Below, piece by piece: positions 1-9,301 of a stretch of 64,000 nucleotides of DNA (positions within the stretch are counted from its first letter, which is position 1; each line of letters begins with the position of its first letter). The notes below the pieces were generated by a model, which was not told where the DNA came from, did not search any database, and saw nothing but the letters and a program-made list of their open reading frames with translations. A program made the position numbers and the translations under genes. This DNA comes from Paraburkholderia franconis (GTDB taxonomy: Bacteria; Pseudomonadota; Gammaproteobacteria; Burkholderiales; Burkholderiaceae): positions 1 through 64,000 of the forward strand of contig NZ_WHNP01000001.1 of assembly GCF_009362735.1 (NCBI RefSeq), read 5' to 3'.

Positions 1-500
1 CGGGCGCGATCGGCGCGCTGCGCGGGCCGAAGCACGGCGGCGCAAACGAGGCCGCATTCGAGATCCAGTCGCGCTACCAGACGCCGGATGAGGCGGAAGC
101 CGACATCCGCCGACGCGTCGAGAACAAGGAAGTCGTGATCGGCTTCGGCCATCCCGTCTACACGATCTCCGATCCGCGCAACAAGGTGATCAAGGACGTG
201 GCGAAGAAGCTGTCGAAGGAAGCGTCGAACATGAAGATGTTCGACATCGCCGAGCGGCTGGAGACGGTGATGTGGGACGTCAAGAAGATGTTCCCGAATC
301 TCGACTGGTTCAGCGCGGTGTCGTATCACATGATGGGTGTGCCGACCGCGATGTTCACGCCGCTCTTCGTGATTTCGCGCACGTCCGGCTGGGCCGCGCA
401 CATCATCGAGCAGCGCATCGACAACAAGATCATTCGGCCGAGTGCGAACTACACGGGACCGGAGAATTTGAAATTCGTGGCGCTAAATAGGAGAAAATAG
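1..500 (+). CDS. prpC: 2-methylcitrate synthase, 3' end (partial)
   Basis: The C-terminal ~165 codons of a citrate-synthase-family enzyme; the gene begins before the window and is read in the frame starting at base 3. Two family motifs are visible: KHGGANEAA with an active-site His, and the signature [13 protein letters not shown] with the second catalytic His. The end (RPSANYTGP...FVAL) and the stretch [20 protein letters not shown] resemble PrpC more than housekeeping GltA. By family knowledge it condenses propionyl-CoA with oxaloacetate to 2-methylcitrate in the cytoplasm. prpD and acnA follow on the same strand, which supports the assignment. Confidence 0.93.
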   Translation, partial: GAIGALRGPKHGGANEAAFEIQSRYQTPDEAEADIRRRVENKEVVIGFGHPVYTISDPRNKVIKDVAKKLSKEASNMKMFDIAERLETVMWDVKKMFPNLDWFSAVSYHMMGVPTAMFTPLFVISRTSGWAAHIIEQRIDNKIIRPSANYTGPENLKFVALNRRK

Positions 501-601
501 CGTCCGCTGTGCGCGCCGGGGATGCGTGCAGCCCCCGGCGGTTGAGATGCTGCAGCCGCGCACTGTATAAACTTTGAAATTCGATAGAAAGGTTCTCTCC
601 C

Positions 602-1093
602 ATGAAAAAACTGCTGATCGCTACCGTTATTGGCGCTCTGTCCTCGACGCTGCTGGTGACGGCGCCCAGCGCGTTCGCACAATCGACGACGACGCCCCAC
701 GCCAAGCCGAAGGCACCGGCGCCGAAGCGCCTGTTCAAGCGCAAGGCCAACCCGGCCAAGGAAGCGAAGGTCGATCCCGTGCCGGAAGGTTCGGAGAAGT
801 GGTCGTGCAACGAAGGTCTGTCGTTCGACCTGAAGGGCGACATGAAGCGCGACCAGATCGTGACCGTCCACTGGGCCAACAAGAACTACAACCTGCCGCG
901 TGAAACGACGACGACGGGGGCGGACCGCTTCCACGACGCCGCAACCGGCATGGACCTCGTCGTGATCCCGACCAAGGCCATGCTGTTCTCGGACAAGGAC
1001 AGCTCGCGCCTCGCCGACGAGTGCAAGACGGCGGCCATGGTGCAAGGCTCGCCGGCTCCGACGCAGTCGAACGCCATCAACAAGGCGCAGTAA
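602..1093 (+). CDS. Secreted MliC-like (lysozyme-inhibitor fold) protein
   Basis: 163 aa. Residues 1-27 form a clear signal peptide ending APSAFAQ, followed by a Lys/Pro/Ala-rich linker to about residue 62. The mature domain begins WSC (Cys69), and Cys141 lies near the end. Between them are [16 protein letters not shown] and a hydrophobic stretch ending in KAMLF, in the order expected for the MliC/PliC family (Cys, Leu-Pro, Ser/Thr-Gly-x-Arg-Tyr, Cys). The MliC link is inferred from this pattern, not from a search. It sits 101 bp after prpC and 22 bp before prpD on the same strand, so it is probably co-transcribed with cytoplasmic propionate genes, which is an odd place for an envelope protein. 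The MKKLL start follows a purine-rich GATAGAAAGG. Confidence 0.75.
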   Translation: MKKLLIATVIGALSSTLLVTAPSAFAQSTTTPHAKPKAPAPKRLFKRKANPAKEAKVDPVPEGSEKWSCNEGLSFDLKGDMKRDQIVTVHWANKNYNLPRETTTTGADRFHDAATGMDLVVIPTKAMLFSDKDSSRLADECKTAAMVQGSPAPTQSNAINKAQ

Positions 1094-1115
1094 GCGGGCC
1101 AACCAGGAAACCTCG

Positions 1116-2567
1116 ATGTCCGCACCGATCTCCAACGTCCGCCCAAAACCGGACACAGTACTGGTCGATATCGTCGACTATGTGCTGAATGAAAAGCTCG
1201 AGAGCGATCTCGCGCTGGAGACCGCGCGCAACTGCCTCATCGATACGCTCGGCTGCGGACTCGAGGCCCTGTCCTACCCTGCCTGTACCAAGCTGATGGG
1301 ACCGCTCGTGCCGGGCACGGTCGTCCCGAACGGCGCGAAGGTGCCCGGCACGCAGTTCCAGCTGGACCCTGTGCAAGCCGCGTTCAACGTCGGCGCGATG
1401 ATCCGCTGGCTCGACTTCAACGACACCTGGCTTGCGGCCGAATGGGGCCATCCGTCCGACAACCTCGGCGGCATTCTCGCGACGGCCGACTGGCTCTCGC
1501 GCACCGCGATCGCGAACGGCAAGAAGCCGCTCGTGATGAAAGACGTCCTGATCGCCATGATCAAGGCGCACGAAATTCAAGGCTGCATCGCGCTCGAAAA
1601 TTCGTTCAACAAGGTCGGCCTCGACCACGTGCTGCTCGTGAAGCTTGCTTCGACGGCAGTGGTCGGCCAGTTGATGGGACTGACGCGCGACGAGCTGATC
1701 AACGCAGTCTCGCAGGCGTTCGTCGACGGACATTCGCTGCGCACGTACCGCCATGCGCCGAACACGGGCTCGCGCAAGTCCTGGGCAGCAGGCGATGCGA
1801 CGTCGCGCGCGGTGCGTCTCGCGCTGATCGCGAAGACGGGTGAAATGGGCTATCCGTCGGTGCTGACGACAAAGACGTGGGGCTTCTACGACGTGCTGTT
1901 CAAAGGGCAGCCGTTCAAATTCCAGCGCCCGTACGGCTCGTATGTGATGGAGAACGTGCTCTTCAAGATTTCGTTCCCCGCCGAATTCCACGCGCAAACG
2001 GCTGCCGAAGCGGCGATGACGCTGCACGAGCAGCTGAACGCGAGCGGCAAGCGCATCGAAGACATCGCGAAGATCACGATTCGCACGCATGAAGCGGCGA
2101 TCCGCATCATCGACAAGAAAGGGCCGCTCGACAATCCGGCCGACCGCGATCACTGCATCCAGTACATGATCGCCGTGCCGCTCATTTTCGGGCGCCTGAC
2201 GGCCGCCGATTACGAAGACGCCGTCGCGCGGGATCCGCGCATCGACGCGCTGCGCAACAAGATGGAATGCGTCGAAGACCCGCAATTCACGAAGGATTAT
2301 CACGACCCGGACAAGCGCTCGATTGCGAGTGCGCTGACGGTCGAGTTCACCGACGGATCGACGTTCGACGAAGTGGTCGTCGAATATCCGATCGGTCACA
2401 AGCGTCGCCGCGCCGAAGGCATCCCGTTGCTGGTCGAGAAGTTCAGGACGAACCTCGCGCGGCGCTTTCCGGCGAAGCAACAACAAGCGATCCTCGATGT
2501 GTCGCTGGACAAGGCAAAGCTAGAAGCGATGCCGGTCAATGAATACGTCGATCTGTACGTCATTTGA
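1116..2567 (+). CDS. prpD: MmgE/PrpD family 2-methylcitrate dehydratase
   Basis: 483 aa, the usual PrpD length. The opening ([13 protein letters not shown], then [18 protein letters not shown]) and the central segment [24 protein letters not shown] are typical of the MmgE/PrpD family, as is the C-terminal [10 protein letters not shown] region. By family knowledge it dehydrates 2-methylcitrate to 2-methyl-cis-aconitate; some members also have aconitase activity. The methylcitrate synthase upstream and the aconitase downstream can supply its substrate and process its product. The ATG follows the sequence ccaggaaacctcg, a usable ribosome site. The stop is 49 bp before acnA, consistent with one transcript. 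Confidence 0.93.
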   Translation: MSAPISNVRPKPDTVLVDIVDYVLNEKLESDLALETARNCLIDTLGCGLEALSYPACTKLMGPLVPGTVVPNGAKVPGTQFQLDPVQAAFNVGAMIRWLDFNDTWLAAEWGHPSDNLGGILATADWLSRTAIANGKKPLVMKDVLIAMIKAHEIQGCIALENSFNKVGLDHVLLVKLASTAVVGQLMGLTRDELINAVSQAFVDGHSLRTYRHAPNTGSRKSWAAGDATSRAVRLALIAKTGEMGYPSVLTTKTWGFYDVLFKGQPFKFQRPYGSYVMENVLFKISFPAEFHAQTAAEAAMTLHEQLNASGKRIEDIAKITIRTHEAAIRIIDKKGPLDNPADRDHCIQYMIAVPLIFGRLTAADYEDAVARDPRIDALRNKMECVEDPQFTKDYHDPDKRSIASALTVEFTDGSTFDEVVVEYPIGHKRRRAEGIPLLVEKFRTNLARRFPAKQQQAILDVSLDKAKLEAMPVNEYVDLYVI

Positions 2568-2616
2568 GTTCAGAAACGTAGCAACGTCATTTCCTCGAAA
2601 CCCCAGGACAATTACC

Positions 2617-5334
2617 ATGGCCCACAACCTCCACAAAACGCTCAAGGAATTCGACAGCGGTTCCGGCAAAGGCAGGTTCTATTCGCTGCCGCAGCTCGGT
2701 AAGGCACTGAACGTCAAGATCGACCGCCTGCCGGTTTCGATCCGCCTCGTGCTGGAATCGGTGCTGCGTAACTACGACGGCAAGAAGATCTCGGAAGAAC
2801 ACATCGAGCAGCTCGCGCACTGGAAGCCGACGGCTGCACGCGTCGACGAAATCCCGTTCGTCGTCGCACGCGTCGTGCTGCAGGACTTCACGGGCGTGCC
2901 TCTGCTCGCCGACATCGCGGCGATGCGCGGTGTCGCGCAGCGCGCGGGCAAGAACCCGAAGTCGATCGAGCCGCTGGTTCCCGTGGATCTCGTCGTCGAC
3001 CACTCGGTGCAGATCGACCACTTCCGCGAGAAGGGCGCGCTGGACCTGAACATGAAGCTGGAATTTCAGCGCAACAACGAGCGCTACCAGTTCATGAAGT
3101 GGGGCATGCAGGCATTCGACACGTTCAAGGTCGTGCCGCCGGGCGTCGGCATCGTTCACCAGGTGAATCTCGAATACCTCGCACGCGGCGTGCACAAGAA
3201 GGCCGACAACGGCGACGCCGTGTACTACCCGGACACGCTCGTCGGCACGGACAGCCATACGACGATGATCAACGGCATCGGCGTGGTCGGCTGGGGCGTG
3301 GGCGGCATCGAAGCGGAAGCGGGCATGCTCGGGCAGCCCGTGTACTTCCTGACGCCTGACGTCGTTGGCGTGCACCTGAAGGGCAAGCTGCGCGAAGGCG
3401 TGACGGCAACGGACCTCGTGTTGACCATCACCGAGCTGCTGCGCAAGGAAAAGGTTGTCGGCAAGTTCGTCGAGTTCTTCGGCGAAGGCACGCGCTCGCT
3501 GTCGCTGCCGGACCGCGCGACGATCGGCAACATGGCGCCGGAATACGGCGCGACGATGGGCTTCTTCCCCGTCGACGAAAAGACGATCGACTACTTCAAG
3601 GGCACGGGCCGCACGGACGCGGAAATCTCGTCCTTCGAAAACTACTTCAAGGCGCAGGAGCTGTTCGGCATTCCCGACGCTGGCGACATCGACTACACGA
3701 AGGTCGTCACGCTCGATCTGGGCACCGTTGCGCCGTCGCTGGCCGGTCCGAAGCGTCCGCAAGACCGCATCGAGATCACCAACGTGAAGTCGACCTTCAC
3801 CGACCTGTTCTCGAAGCCCGTCAACGAAAACGGCTTCGCGAAGAAGGCTGAAGACCTGAACGCGCAATACACGACGAGCAACGGCGTCAACGTGAAGAAC
3901 GGCGACATCCTGATCGCCGCGATCACGTCGTGCACGAACACGTCGAACCCGAGCGTGCTGCTGGCAGCCGGCCTGCTCGCGAAGAAGGCCGTCGAAGCCG
4001 GTCTGGAAGTCGCGCCGCACATCAAGACGTCGCTGGCTCCGGGATCGCGCATCGTCACCGAGTACCTGACGAAGACGGGCCTGCTGCCGTACCTCGACAA
4101 GCTCGGCTTCACGCTCGCTGCATACGGCTGCACGACCTGTATCGGCAACGCGGGCGATCTGACGCCGGAACTGAACGAGTCGATCACGAAGAACGACATC
4201 GTCGCGGCCGCCGTGCTGTCGGGCAACCGCAACTTCGAAGCGCGTATTCACCCGAACATCCGCGCGAACTTCCTCGCATCGCCGCCGCTGGTCGTCGCTT
4301 ACGCGATCGCGGGCAACATCACGCGCGACCTGATGACCGAGCCGGTCGGCAAGGGCAAGGGCGGCAAGGACATCTACCTCGGCGACATCTGGCCGTCGAG
4401 CGAAGAAGTCAACGCGCTGCTGAAGTACGCACTGGACGCCGACGCTTTCCGCACGAACTACGCGCAGCTCACGAAGAAGGGCGATCTGTGGAGCAAGATC
4501 GAAGGCGAAGAAGGCCAGGTCTACGACTGGCCGAAGTCGACGTACATCGCGGAGCCGCCGTTCTTCGGCGCGGACTTCTCGATGGAGCCGGCTTCGAGCA
4601 TCGCTGCCGTGAAGGGCGCGCGCGCACTGGGCATCTTCGGTGACTCGGTCACGACCGACCACATCAGCCCGGCAGGCTCGATCAAGGAAGATTCGCCCGC
4701 AGGCAAGTGGCTGAAGGCGAACGGCGTGCAGAAGGCCGACTTCAACAGCTACGGCTCGCGCCGCGGCAACCATGACGTGATGATGCGCGGCACGTTCGCG
4801 AACGTCCGCATCAAGAACCTGATGATCCCGGCGAAGGCAGACGGCACGCGCGTCGAAGGCGGCCTGACGATTCACCAGCCGAGCGGCGAACAGTTGTCGA
4901 TCTACGACGCAGCGATGAAGTACATCGACGCCGGCACGCCGACCATCGTGTTCGCGGGCGAAGAGTACGGCACGGGCTCGTCGCGCGACTGGGCGGCGAA
5001 GGGCACGCAACTGCTGGGCGTGAAGGCAGTCGTCGCGCGCAGCTTCGAACGTATCCACCGTTCGAACCTGGTCGGCATGGGCGTTCTGCCGCTGCAGTTC
5101 AAGGGCTCGGATAGCATCCAGTCGCTGAACATCACGGGCGAAGAGACGTACGACGTCGAAGGCCTCGGCGACGACTTCAAGCCGCAACAGGAAGTCACGC
5201 TGGTGATCCATCGCAAGGACGGTTCGGAGCAGCGCGTCGCCGTTCTGCTGCGTATCGATACGCCGATCGAAGTCGACTACTACAAGCACGGCGGTATCCT
5301 GCCGTTCGTGCTGCGCTCGCTGCTCGCAGCGTAA
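2617..5334 (+). CDS. acnA: Aconitate hydratase A
   Basis: 905 aa from MAHNLHKTL; this start is preferred over an in-frame ATG 78 bp upstream because AGGA lies about 12 bp before it and aconitases begin here. The three [4Fe-4S] ligands are visible as SCTNTSNP (Cys439) and GCTTCIGN (Cys505, Cys508). The swivel-domain motif [14 protein letters not shown], which contributes active-site Ser/Arg residues, is near the C-terminus. Known role: interconversion of citrate and isocitrate through cis-aconitate. In this operon it may also hydrate 2-methyl-cis-aconitate to 2-methylisocitrate. The length fits AcnA; AcnD would be slightly shorter and is usually followed by prpF, which is absent here. Confidence 0.93.
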   Translation: MAHNLHKTLKEFDSGSGKGRFYSLPQLGKALNVKIDRLPVSIRLVLESVLRNYDGKKISEEHIEQLAHWKPTAARVDEIPFVVARVVLQDFTGVPLLADIAAMRGVAQRAGKNPKSIEPLVPVDLVVDHSVQIDHFREKGALDLNMKLEFQRNNERYQFMKWGMQAFDTFKVVPPGVGIVHQVNLEYLARGVHKKADNGDAVYYPDTLVGTDSHTTMINGIGVVGWGVGGIEAEAGMLGQPVYFLTPDVVGVHLKGKLREGVTATDLVLTITELLRKEKVVGKFVEFFGEGTRSLSLPDRATIGNMAPEYGATMGFFPVDEKTIDYFKGTGRTDAEISSFENYFKAQELFGIPDAGDIDYTKVVTLDLGTVAPSLAGPKRPQDRIEITNVKSTFTDLFSKPVNENGFAKKAEDLNAQYTTSNGVNVKNGDILIAAITSCTNTSNPSVLLAAGLLAKKAVEAGLEVAPHIKTSLAPGSRIVTEYLTKTGLLPYLDKLGFTLAAYGCTTCIGNAGDLTPELNESITKNDIVAAAVLSGNRNFEARIHPNIRANFLASPPLVVAYAIAGNITRDLMTEPVGKGKGGKDIYLGDIWPSSEEVNALLKYALDADAFRTNYAQLTKKGDLWSKIEGEEGQVYDWPKSTYIAEPPFFGADFSMEPASSIAAVKGARALGIFGDSVTTDHISPAGSIKEDSPAGKWLKANGVQKADFNSYGSRRGNHDVMMRGTFANVRIKNLMIPAKADGTRVEGGLTIHQPSGEQLSIYDAAMKYIDAGTPTIVFAGEEYGTGSSRDWAAKGTQLLGVKAVVARSFERIHRSNLVGMGVLPLQFKGSDSIQSLNITGEETYDVEGLGDDFKPQQEVTLVIHRKDGSEQRVAVLLRIDTPIEVDYYKHGGILPFVLRSLLAA

Positions 5335-5386
5335 GTTATCGCTTTGCAGGTGCTGCGTTCTCGTTGAGGACGCAGTGACTTTTGAG

Positions 5387-5412
5387 AGCCCGGTTATGCC
5401 GGGCTTTTTTTT
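5387..5412 (+). terminator. Rho-independent terminator after acnA
   Basis: The stem AGCCCGG/CCGGGCT with a short TTATG loop is followed by eight Ts. It lies 52 bp after the acnA stop and closes the methylcitrate operon. Confidence 0.9.
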
Positions 5413-5542
5413 CGTTTTGGCGGAGGGGAGAGCTAGCAGGGGGCGGCCATAAACCGTCGAACCGGGGAATCGTTTCACCGGTTCGGGCAGCGTAGAATAC
5501 GTAGACATCGAAAGAATTGGCGCATTCCATGAAGGAGTCGCG

Positions 5543-5998
5543 ATGGCAACGATACCTGGCTGGTTTCATCAATTGAAATGGTCGGTGGTCGCCAACGTCG
5601 CGGTGGTGAACAGGGATCGCAGCATCATTCCGGACTTTCCGGGATGCTACGTGTTCATGGAGTTTGCAGAGGCGCCGCGTCCGGGCCGTGTTTTGTATAT
5701 CGGGCAGGCCAGCACCAGCTTGCGGCAAAGGTTGGGCGCCTACCTTGTAGACATCCGCACTCCAAAAGCGACGGAACGACATAAAGGTAAAGCTTTCGTG
5801 CTCGAAGCCCGACACGCGCACACGGACCAAGGCGTATATATCCAATGGGTCGAGTACGGAGGCAATGAGCGCGACATCGACATTTTGGAAGCGAGCCTGA
5901 TCAACTATCTGAATCCGGCCGCGAACGACCGCGAGGATGACACGCGCCATCCGTTGCTTGGAATCAGAGATCGCTTGCCTCCGGATTTGCTGCGCTAA
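5543..5998 (+). CDS. Single-domain GIY-YIG-like protein
   Basis: 151 aa. The GIY-YIG core can be read as PGCYVFM (first strand), RVLYIGQAS (the YIG strand), LRQRLGAYL, an Arg-containing EARHAHT segment, and the late conserved Glu in LEASLINYLNP. This is the expected order for the fold. The variant CYV/YIG keeps the Tyr residues, so nuclease activity is possible but unproven. No second domain is present, unlike UvrC or homing nucleases. GAAGGAG lies 6 bp before the ATG. It stands alone between the acnA terminator and DUF2905. Function in this organism unknown; DNA repair or stand-alone nuclease are guesses. Confidence 0.75.
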   Translation: MATIPGWFHQLKWSVVANVAVVNRDRSIIPDFPGCYVFMEFAEAPRPGRVLYIGQASTSLRQRLGAYLVDIRTPKATERHKGKAFVLEARHAHTDQGVYIQWVEYGGNERDIDILEASLINYLNPAANDREDDTRHPLLGIRDRLPPDLLR

Positions 5999-6086
5999 TA
6001 GACTGGTTTCATCGAGACCGTCCGGTCCGCTGCTTCCTGAAAGCACCTACGATGCCCCCATCGGCCCCCGCAAACGATCGCACCCC

Positions 6087-6287
6087 ATGAACCGTTTCCT
6101 CATCGTTATCGGCGTGCTGTGCATTCTCGCCGGCCTCGGCTGGCGGTGGCTCGCGCGCATCCCGTTCGGCCGGTTGCCTGGCGACATCCACATCGTCCGC
6201 GACGGGTTCGACCTGCACTTCCCGATCGTCACATGTATCGTGATTTCGATCGTGGTATCCGTGCTGCTCTGGTTATTGCGGCGTTGA
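6087..6287 (+). CDS. DUF2905-type small membrane protein
   Basis: 66 aa. An N-terminal hydrophobic helix (MNRFLIVIGVLCILAGLGW), a conserved basic loop with GRLPGDI and a second C-terminal helix (TCIVISIVVSVLLWLLRR) match the small DUF2905 family. By family knowledge it is an inner-membrane protein of unknown function, found alone in many proteobacteria. No strong ribosome site is visible before the ATG; the start is chosen because it begins the first helix and gives the family length. Confidence 0.8.
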   Translation: MNRFLIVIGVLCILAGLGWRWLARIPFGRLPGDIHIVRDGFDLHFPIVTCIVISIVVSVLLWLLRR

Positions 6288-6498
6288 GCGCGTCGTCGCG
6301 CCGGAGCAGCATGACACCGTGCACAAGGCCGCGAACAGCGATCAACCGGGGTCATACCCGCATCGCCAGCGCTGATGAAAAAGCGAAACTCTTCTTCTCA
6401 GCATGTCGAATTTGATAGTCTTCGTTCGTCGTCTCCAGGGCATCAAGCAGCATGCGGTTTTGCCTCCGCATCGAGCCAACACTGACAGGAGATTTGCG
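6288..6498. other. Intergenic, no gene recognised
   Basis: 211 bp between DUF2905 and the VOC gene. I see no convincing ORF, terminator or strong promoter here. Confidence 0.5.
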
Positions 6499-6972
6499 AT
6501 GAAGATTCAAAAGATCACGCCGTTTCTCTGGTACTCCAACGAAGCTGAGGAGGCCGCTGCGTTCTATGCGGGTATCTTTCCGGACTCGCGCGTCATCCGG
6601 GTCACTGGGGTGCCGAGCGCCGGTTCCACGAAGGTCGTAGAGTTCGTTCTCTTTGGGCAGCCCTTCATCGCGATGAGCTCCGGGCAGCCCGATCCGTTCA
6701 ACCAATCGATATCCCTGCTGGTCAACTGCGACGACCAGGCAGAACTCGACCGCTATTGGAACGCTCTTCTCGAAGGCGGCGGCTCGACCCAAGCGTGCGG
6801 CTGGCTGAAAGACCGCTTCGGCATTTCGTGGCAGATCGTGCCGAACGATCTCATCCCGATGATCGCGGACCCCGATCCCGTCAAGGCAAAGCGCGTCGCG
6901 GAGACCATGATGACGATGGTGAAGTTCGATGTCGCCGCGTTGAAAGCCGCCTATGCAGGGACGGCGGGCTAA
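6499..6972 (+). CDS. VOC-family protein (PhnB / 3-demethylubiquinone methyltransferase-like)
   Basis: 157 aa. It begins MKIQKITPFLWYSNEAEEAA.FY.GIFPDS, the hallmark of the PhnB-like branch of the vicinal-oxygen-chelate fold, and contains FGQPFIAMSSGQPDPFNQSI and GWLKDRFGISWQIVP, both typical of that branch. The family is cytoplasmic and often annotated as glyoxalase or methyltransferase, but the true substrate is seldom known. GACAGGAG lies 10 bp before the ATG. The next gene is convergent. Confidence 0.85.
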   Translation: MKIQKITPFLWYSNEAEEAAAFYAGIFPDSRVIRVTGVPSAGSTKVVEFVLFGQPFIAMSSGQPDPFNQSISLLVNCDDQAELDRYWNALLEGGGSTQACGWLKDRFGISWQIVPNDLIPMIADPDPVKAKRVAETMMTMVKFDVAALKAAYAGTAG

Positions 6973-7026
6973 CGAAGGCGCTGTCCTCGCGCCTGCAAAC
7001 CGGGCCTTTACATCGCGTGCACGAAA

Positions 7027-7064
7027 GAGCGTCGGCCGGCTTTGCCCACTTCCAGCCGACGCTC
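7027..7064. repeat. 10-bp inverted repeat between convergent genes
   Basis: GAGCGTCGGC at 7027-7036 is matched exactly in reverse complement at 7055-7064, with an 18-bp loop. It lies between the VOC gene (plus) and the transglycosylase gene (minus), whose stop is 30 bp further on. It could end both transcripts, but there is no T-run, so terminator function is only possible. Confidence 0.5.
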
Positions 7065-7093
7065 ACCGCACAGGCTTTAGCCGCACACGCCGA

Positions 7094-7672
7094 CTACCGC
7101 TGATAAAACCCCACCCGCCCCATCACTCGCTCGACATAGCGCCGCGTCTCGGCATACGGCGGAATCCCGCCGCCGAACTTCCGCACGACGCCCTCACCCG
7201 CGTTATACGCGGCAAGCGCCAGCGACACATCGCCGAACGTCACAAGCAACGCATCGAGCAAACGCGCGCCCGCCAAGAGGTTCTGTCCTGGATCGAACAG
7301 GTCGTCCGCGCCCTGCTGCCTGCCTGTCTGCGGCATCAATTGCATCAAGCCCATTGCGCCCTTCGGCGACACAGCGAACGCATCGCCACCCGACTCGACA
7401 TCGATGACGGCCATCAGCAGCGCTCTGTCGACGCCGACACGCTTCGCAACGTCGTCGACGAGCGGCATCCACGCCAGCACCTTCGACAACGCACCGCGAG
7501 CGCTCGTTGGCGCCGCAAACGACGCATCCAGTTCGATCACCAACGACTGACCCGCCGCATCGCCGCCGCTCAATCCGCCGATCACCATCTCGACACGTCC
7601 GGCCGCCCGCGCCTCGTCAGCGTCACCCATCGCGATGCCCGCAGACAACGCGAGCAATACGACGCGCAGCAT
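7094..7672 (-). CDS. Lytic transglycosylase, SLT family (Tad-associated)
   Basis: 192 aa from MLRVVLLALSAGIAMG, a signal-peptide-like start; a longer in-frame ORF upstream is only the antisense of the next gene. The catalytic region reads MAVIDVESGGDAFAVS (catalytic Glu93), then GAMGLMQLMP and LALAAYNAGEG, the three standard SLT motifs. Known role: cleaves peptidoglycan strands, often to open the wall for secretion or pilus machines. Its ATG lies at the stop of the upstream TadE-like gene, so the two are translationally coupled. It is probably periplasmic. Confidence 0.9.
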   Translation of the reverse strand: MLRVVLLALSAGIAMGDADEARAAGRVEMVIGGLSGGDAAGQSLVIELDASFAAPTSARGALSKVLAWMPLVDDVAKRVGVDRALLMAVIDVESGGDAFAVSPKGAMGLMQLMPQTGRQQGADDLFDPGQNLLAGARLLDALLVTFGDVSLALAAYNAGEGVVRKFGGGIPPYAETRRYVERVMGRVGFYQR

Positions 7673-8424
7673 CAACGCGCCGTCACTGTTGCAGCGTCGT
7701 TGGCCGCGTCCGCGCGAAACGGCGATTGCATCCGCACGATCGCCTCCGACTCCAGCGCAATCGGCCAACGCTGGCTCTGCAATCCATCGACGAGCGTAGT
7801 CCGGCACAAGCTGTCGGGCCGTCGCGGCGATCCATATGCATCGACGTTCGCATCAGCGGGCTCGCGCGAAAACAGGCCATTCGCCGCGACGTTGCCGATC
7901 ACATTCGTCGCGAAGTAGAAGATCTTGTTGACCAGAGGCACGGCCATCTCGAAGCAGTAGTGCACGCGCAGCTTCAACAGATTCGCATCCTGCACATTCA
8001 CATCCGATTCCGCGCCGGGAGAGGTATCACGATACATCAGCGTGTCGTTCGGAATCTCTTCATGCGCGGTGCCCTCATCGGGATAGAAGCGCACGCGCGC
8101 GAAGTCACGCGTCATCGCCGCCGTCGGGCTCACAATCGCAATCGACGCTGTATTCGTCACCGCGCTTCGTGCCGCAAGCATCGCTGACTGCACGCCCGAC
8201 GCATCGGCATGCCGCGCATACAACGGCGCGAGCCCGCGAGCGAGACCCGCTTGCATCGCCCGCATCGATCCGTGATTCACCGCCCCTTCGCGCGCCGCTT
8301 CGAGCACGGCGACATCGAGCGTCGACTTCGCCTGATACAGCAGCACGAGCTGCACGGTCGCGAAACCGAAGAACAGCAGCAGCGGCGCGACGATCAAAAA
8401 TTCCGTCATCGCCTGCCCTGTCAT
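7672..8424 (-). CDS. TadE/TadG-like pilus assembly (pseudopilin-type) protein
   Basis: 250 aa. It begins MTGQAMTEFLIVAPLLLFFGF.TVQL: a short polar leader, the Glu of the TadE-type processing site (MTEF) and a single hydrophobic helix, followed by a soluble domain to the C-terminus. TadE-like proteins are minor pseudopilins of Flp/Tad pili, held in the inner membrane. The start at 8424 is chosen because GGAGACAGG precedes it; a start 45 bp further upstream would overlap the DUF192 gene. No other Tad genes (flp, tadA, rcpA) lie in the window, so the system is elsewhere or has been reduced. Confidence 0.75.
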   Translation of the reverse strand: MTGQAMTEFLIVAPLLLFFGFATVQLVLLYQAKSTLDVAVLEAAREGAVNHGSMRAMQAGLARGLAPLYARHADASGVQSAMLAARSAVTNTASIAIVSPTAAMTRDFARVRFYPDEGTAHEEIPNDTLMYRDTSPGAESDVNVQDANLLKLRVHYCFEMAVPLVNKIFYFATNVIGNVAANGLFSREPADANVDAYGSPRRPDSLCRTTLVDGLQSQRWPIALESEAIVRMQSPFRADAANDAATVTAR

Positions 8425-8450
8425 GCGTCGCCTGTCTCCGTGTTCACGCG

Positions 8451-8801
8451 TCACGGCAGCGCCCTCCATGCGAGCCTGTCGCCGATATCAATGCCCCACA
8501 TATGTGCCGCGTTCGCGTTCATTTCCAGCACGCTGCGCGCGCGCCAGCAAAACAGCATGCGCGCGCGTTGCACGTTGCGATGGATAGCCAGCACGCGATT
8601 GCGATCGTCGATAAAGACCACGTCGATCGGAAAGCGCATGCCGAACGTATGCACCGCATTGCACGGTTCGAGCCACAGCGCTTGCGCCGCATCGAGGCAT
8701 GAACGACCGAGCCATCCACGCATGCGTTCGAGCGCGTGTTCGGCCACGTCGAGTGCGACGCGCGTCGCCTCGCCGCGATGAATCAGGCGCGCGCGTTTCA
8801 T
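8451..8801 (-). CDS. DUF192 family protein
   Basis: 116 aa from MKRARLIHRG, with a very good AGGAGGG ribosome site 7 bp upstream. The family motif NAVHTFGMRFPIDVVFID is present in the middle, followed by a C-terminal half with VLEMNANAA and GDRL. DUF192 proteins are small beta-rich domains of unknown function, often secreted elsewhere; here no signal peptide is seen. It is 26 bp upstream of the TadE-like gene on the same strand, so it forms the first gene of a three-gene unit with TadE and the transglycosylase. Confidence 0.85.
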   Translation of the reverse strand: MKRARLIHRGEATRVALDVAEHALERMRGWLGRSCLDAAQALWLEPCNAVHTFGMRFPIDVVFIDDRNRVLAIHRNVQRARMLFCWRARSVLEMNANAAHMWGIDIGDRLAWRALP

Positions 8802-9065
8802 AGCAGGCCCTCCTGCATGAACTTCATCGCAATCGGAAGCCGAGGCACGATGAACGCGTTGCAGCGGGCAAGCGCCGCGCAGCAGCCGATCGATGGCGGA
8901 TTGCTCGATGGGCTCGTCGATCAAATGAGAGCGCTGATGATCGAACTCGACCGGTCCCGCACGCGCTGGACATTCAGGCCATAAGCAGCGGCAACGACGG
9001 GCGACGCGACGCGTGCGACAAGCACGACAAAATGAACATATGGCCAAATGACCAGATGACCAGAT
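8802..9065. other. Intergenic stretch, possible decayed coding sequence
   Basis: No convincing gene. On the minus strand a short in-frame run ends VPRLPIAMKFMQEGLL just before the DUF192 ATG, but it is closed upstream by a stop and has no clear start. It may be the tail of a lost upstream gene of the Tad set. Around 9034-9067 there are short direct repeats of the type ATGACCAG. Confidence 0.35.
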
Positions 9066-9187
9066 AACAAAAGGCCCGCAGAATGCGGGCCTGAAATTCC
9101 GCGATCACGGTGGAGACGATCAGAGAACCGTGTGCGGTCAGCGCGGCTGGTTCGTGCAACCTCGGGGAAAGCTGCTCAGCCGCGCTA
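9066..9187 (-). ncRNA. Candidate three-hairpin small RNA
   Basis: On the minus strand a TATACT -10 box lies at 9199-9194. A transcript starting 7-8 bases later would begin with a perfect 10-bp stem (AGCGCGGCTG at 9186-9177 pairing with 9149-9140). Next comes a 6-bp stem CACGGT/ACCGTG (9132-9127 with 9111-9106). It ends in an 8-bp GC stem (9091-9084 with 9080-9073) followed by TTTTGTT. The loop of the first stem is C-rich (CTTTCCCC), a type seen in RNAs that pair with Shine-Dalgarno sequences. No ORF fits. The last hairpin could alternatively just terminate the HPt operon. No -35 box of good quality is visible. Confidence 0.5.
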
Positions 9188-9193
9188 ATGACC

Positions 9194-9199
9194 AGTATA
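9194..9199 (-). promoter_or_regulatory. -10 box of the candidate small RNA
   Basis: TATACT on the minus strand, 7-8 bp before the first base of the 10-bp stem. The expected -35 position (about 9217-9222) reads CCTGCA, which is poor, so an activator would be needed if the promoter is real. Confidence 0.35.
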
Positions 9200-9301
9200 G
9201 AGCGCGATTTTGTCTGTGCAGGAGAAAATGCCTGCCTCTGCGCTAACAAGTATTTATTGCTGCATGCGGGATGATAGGCACAACCACCGCCCATCCGCCT
9301 G

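Noticed and set aside
2587..5508. Very long open frame antisense to acnA (over 950 codons)
   Set aside because: It is the mirror of a well-supported aconitase gene; its composition (Arg/Val/Asp-rich) is typical of antisense frames in high-GC DNA.
7027..7064. Intrinsic terminator
   Set aside because: The inverted repeat is perfect, but it lacks a T-run and has a long loop; kept only as a repeat.
8736..8984. Small plus-strand ORF over the DUF192 upstream region
   Set aside because: No ribosome site, and it overlaps the start of DUF192 on the other strand.
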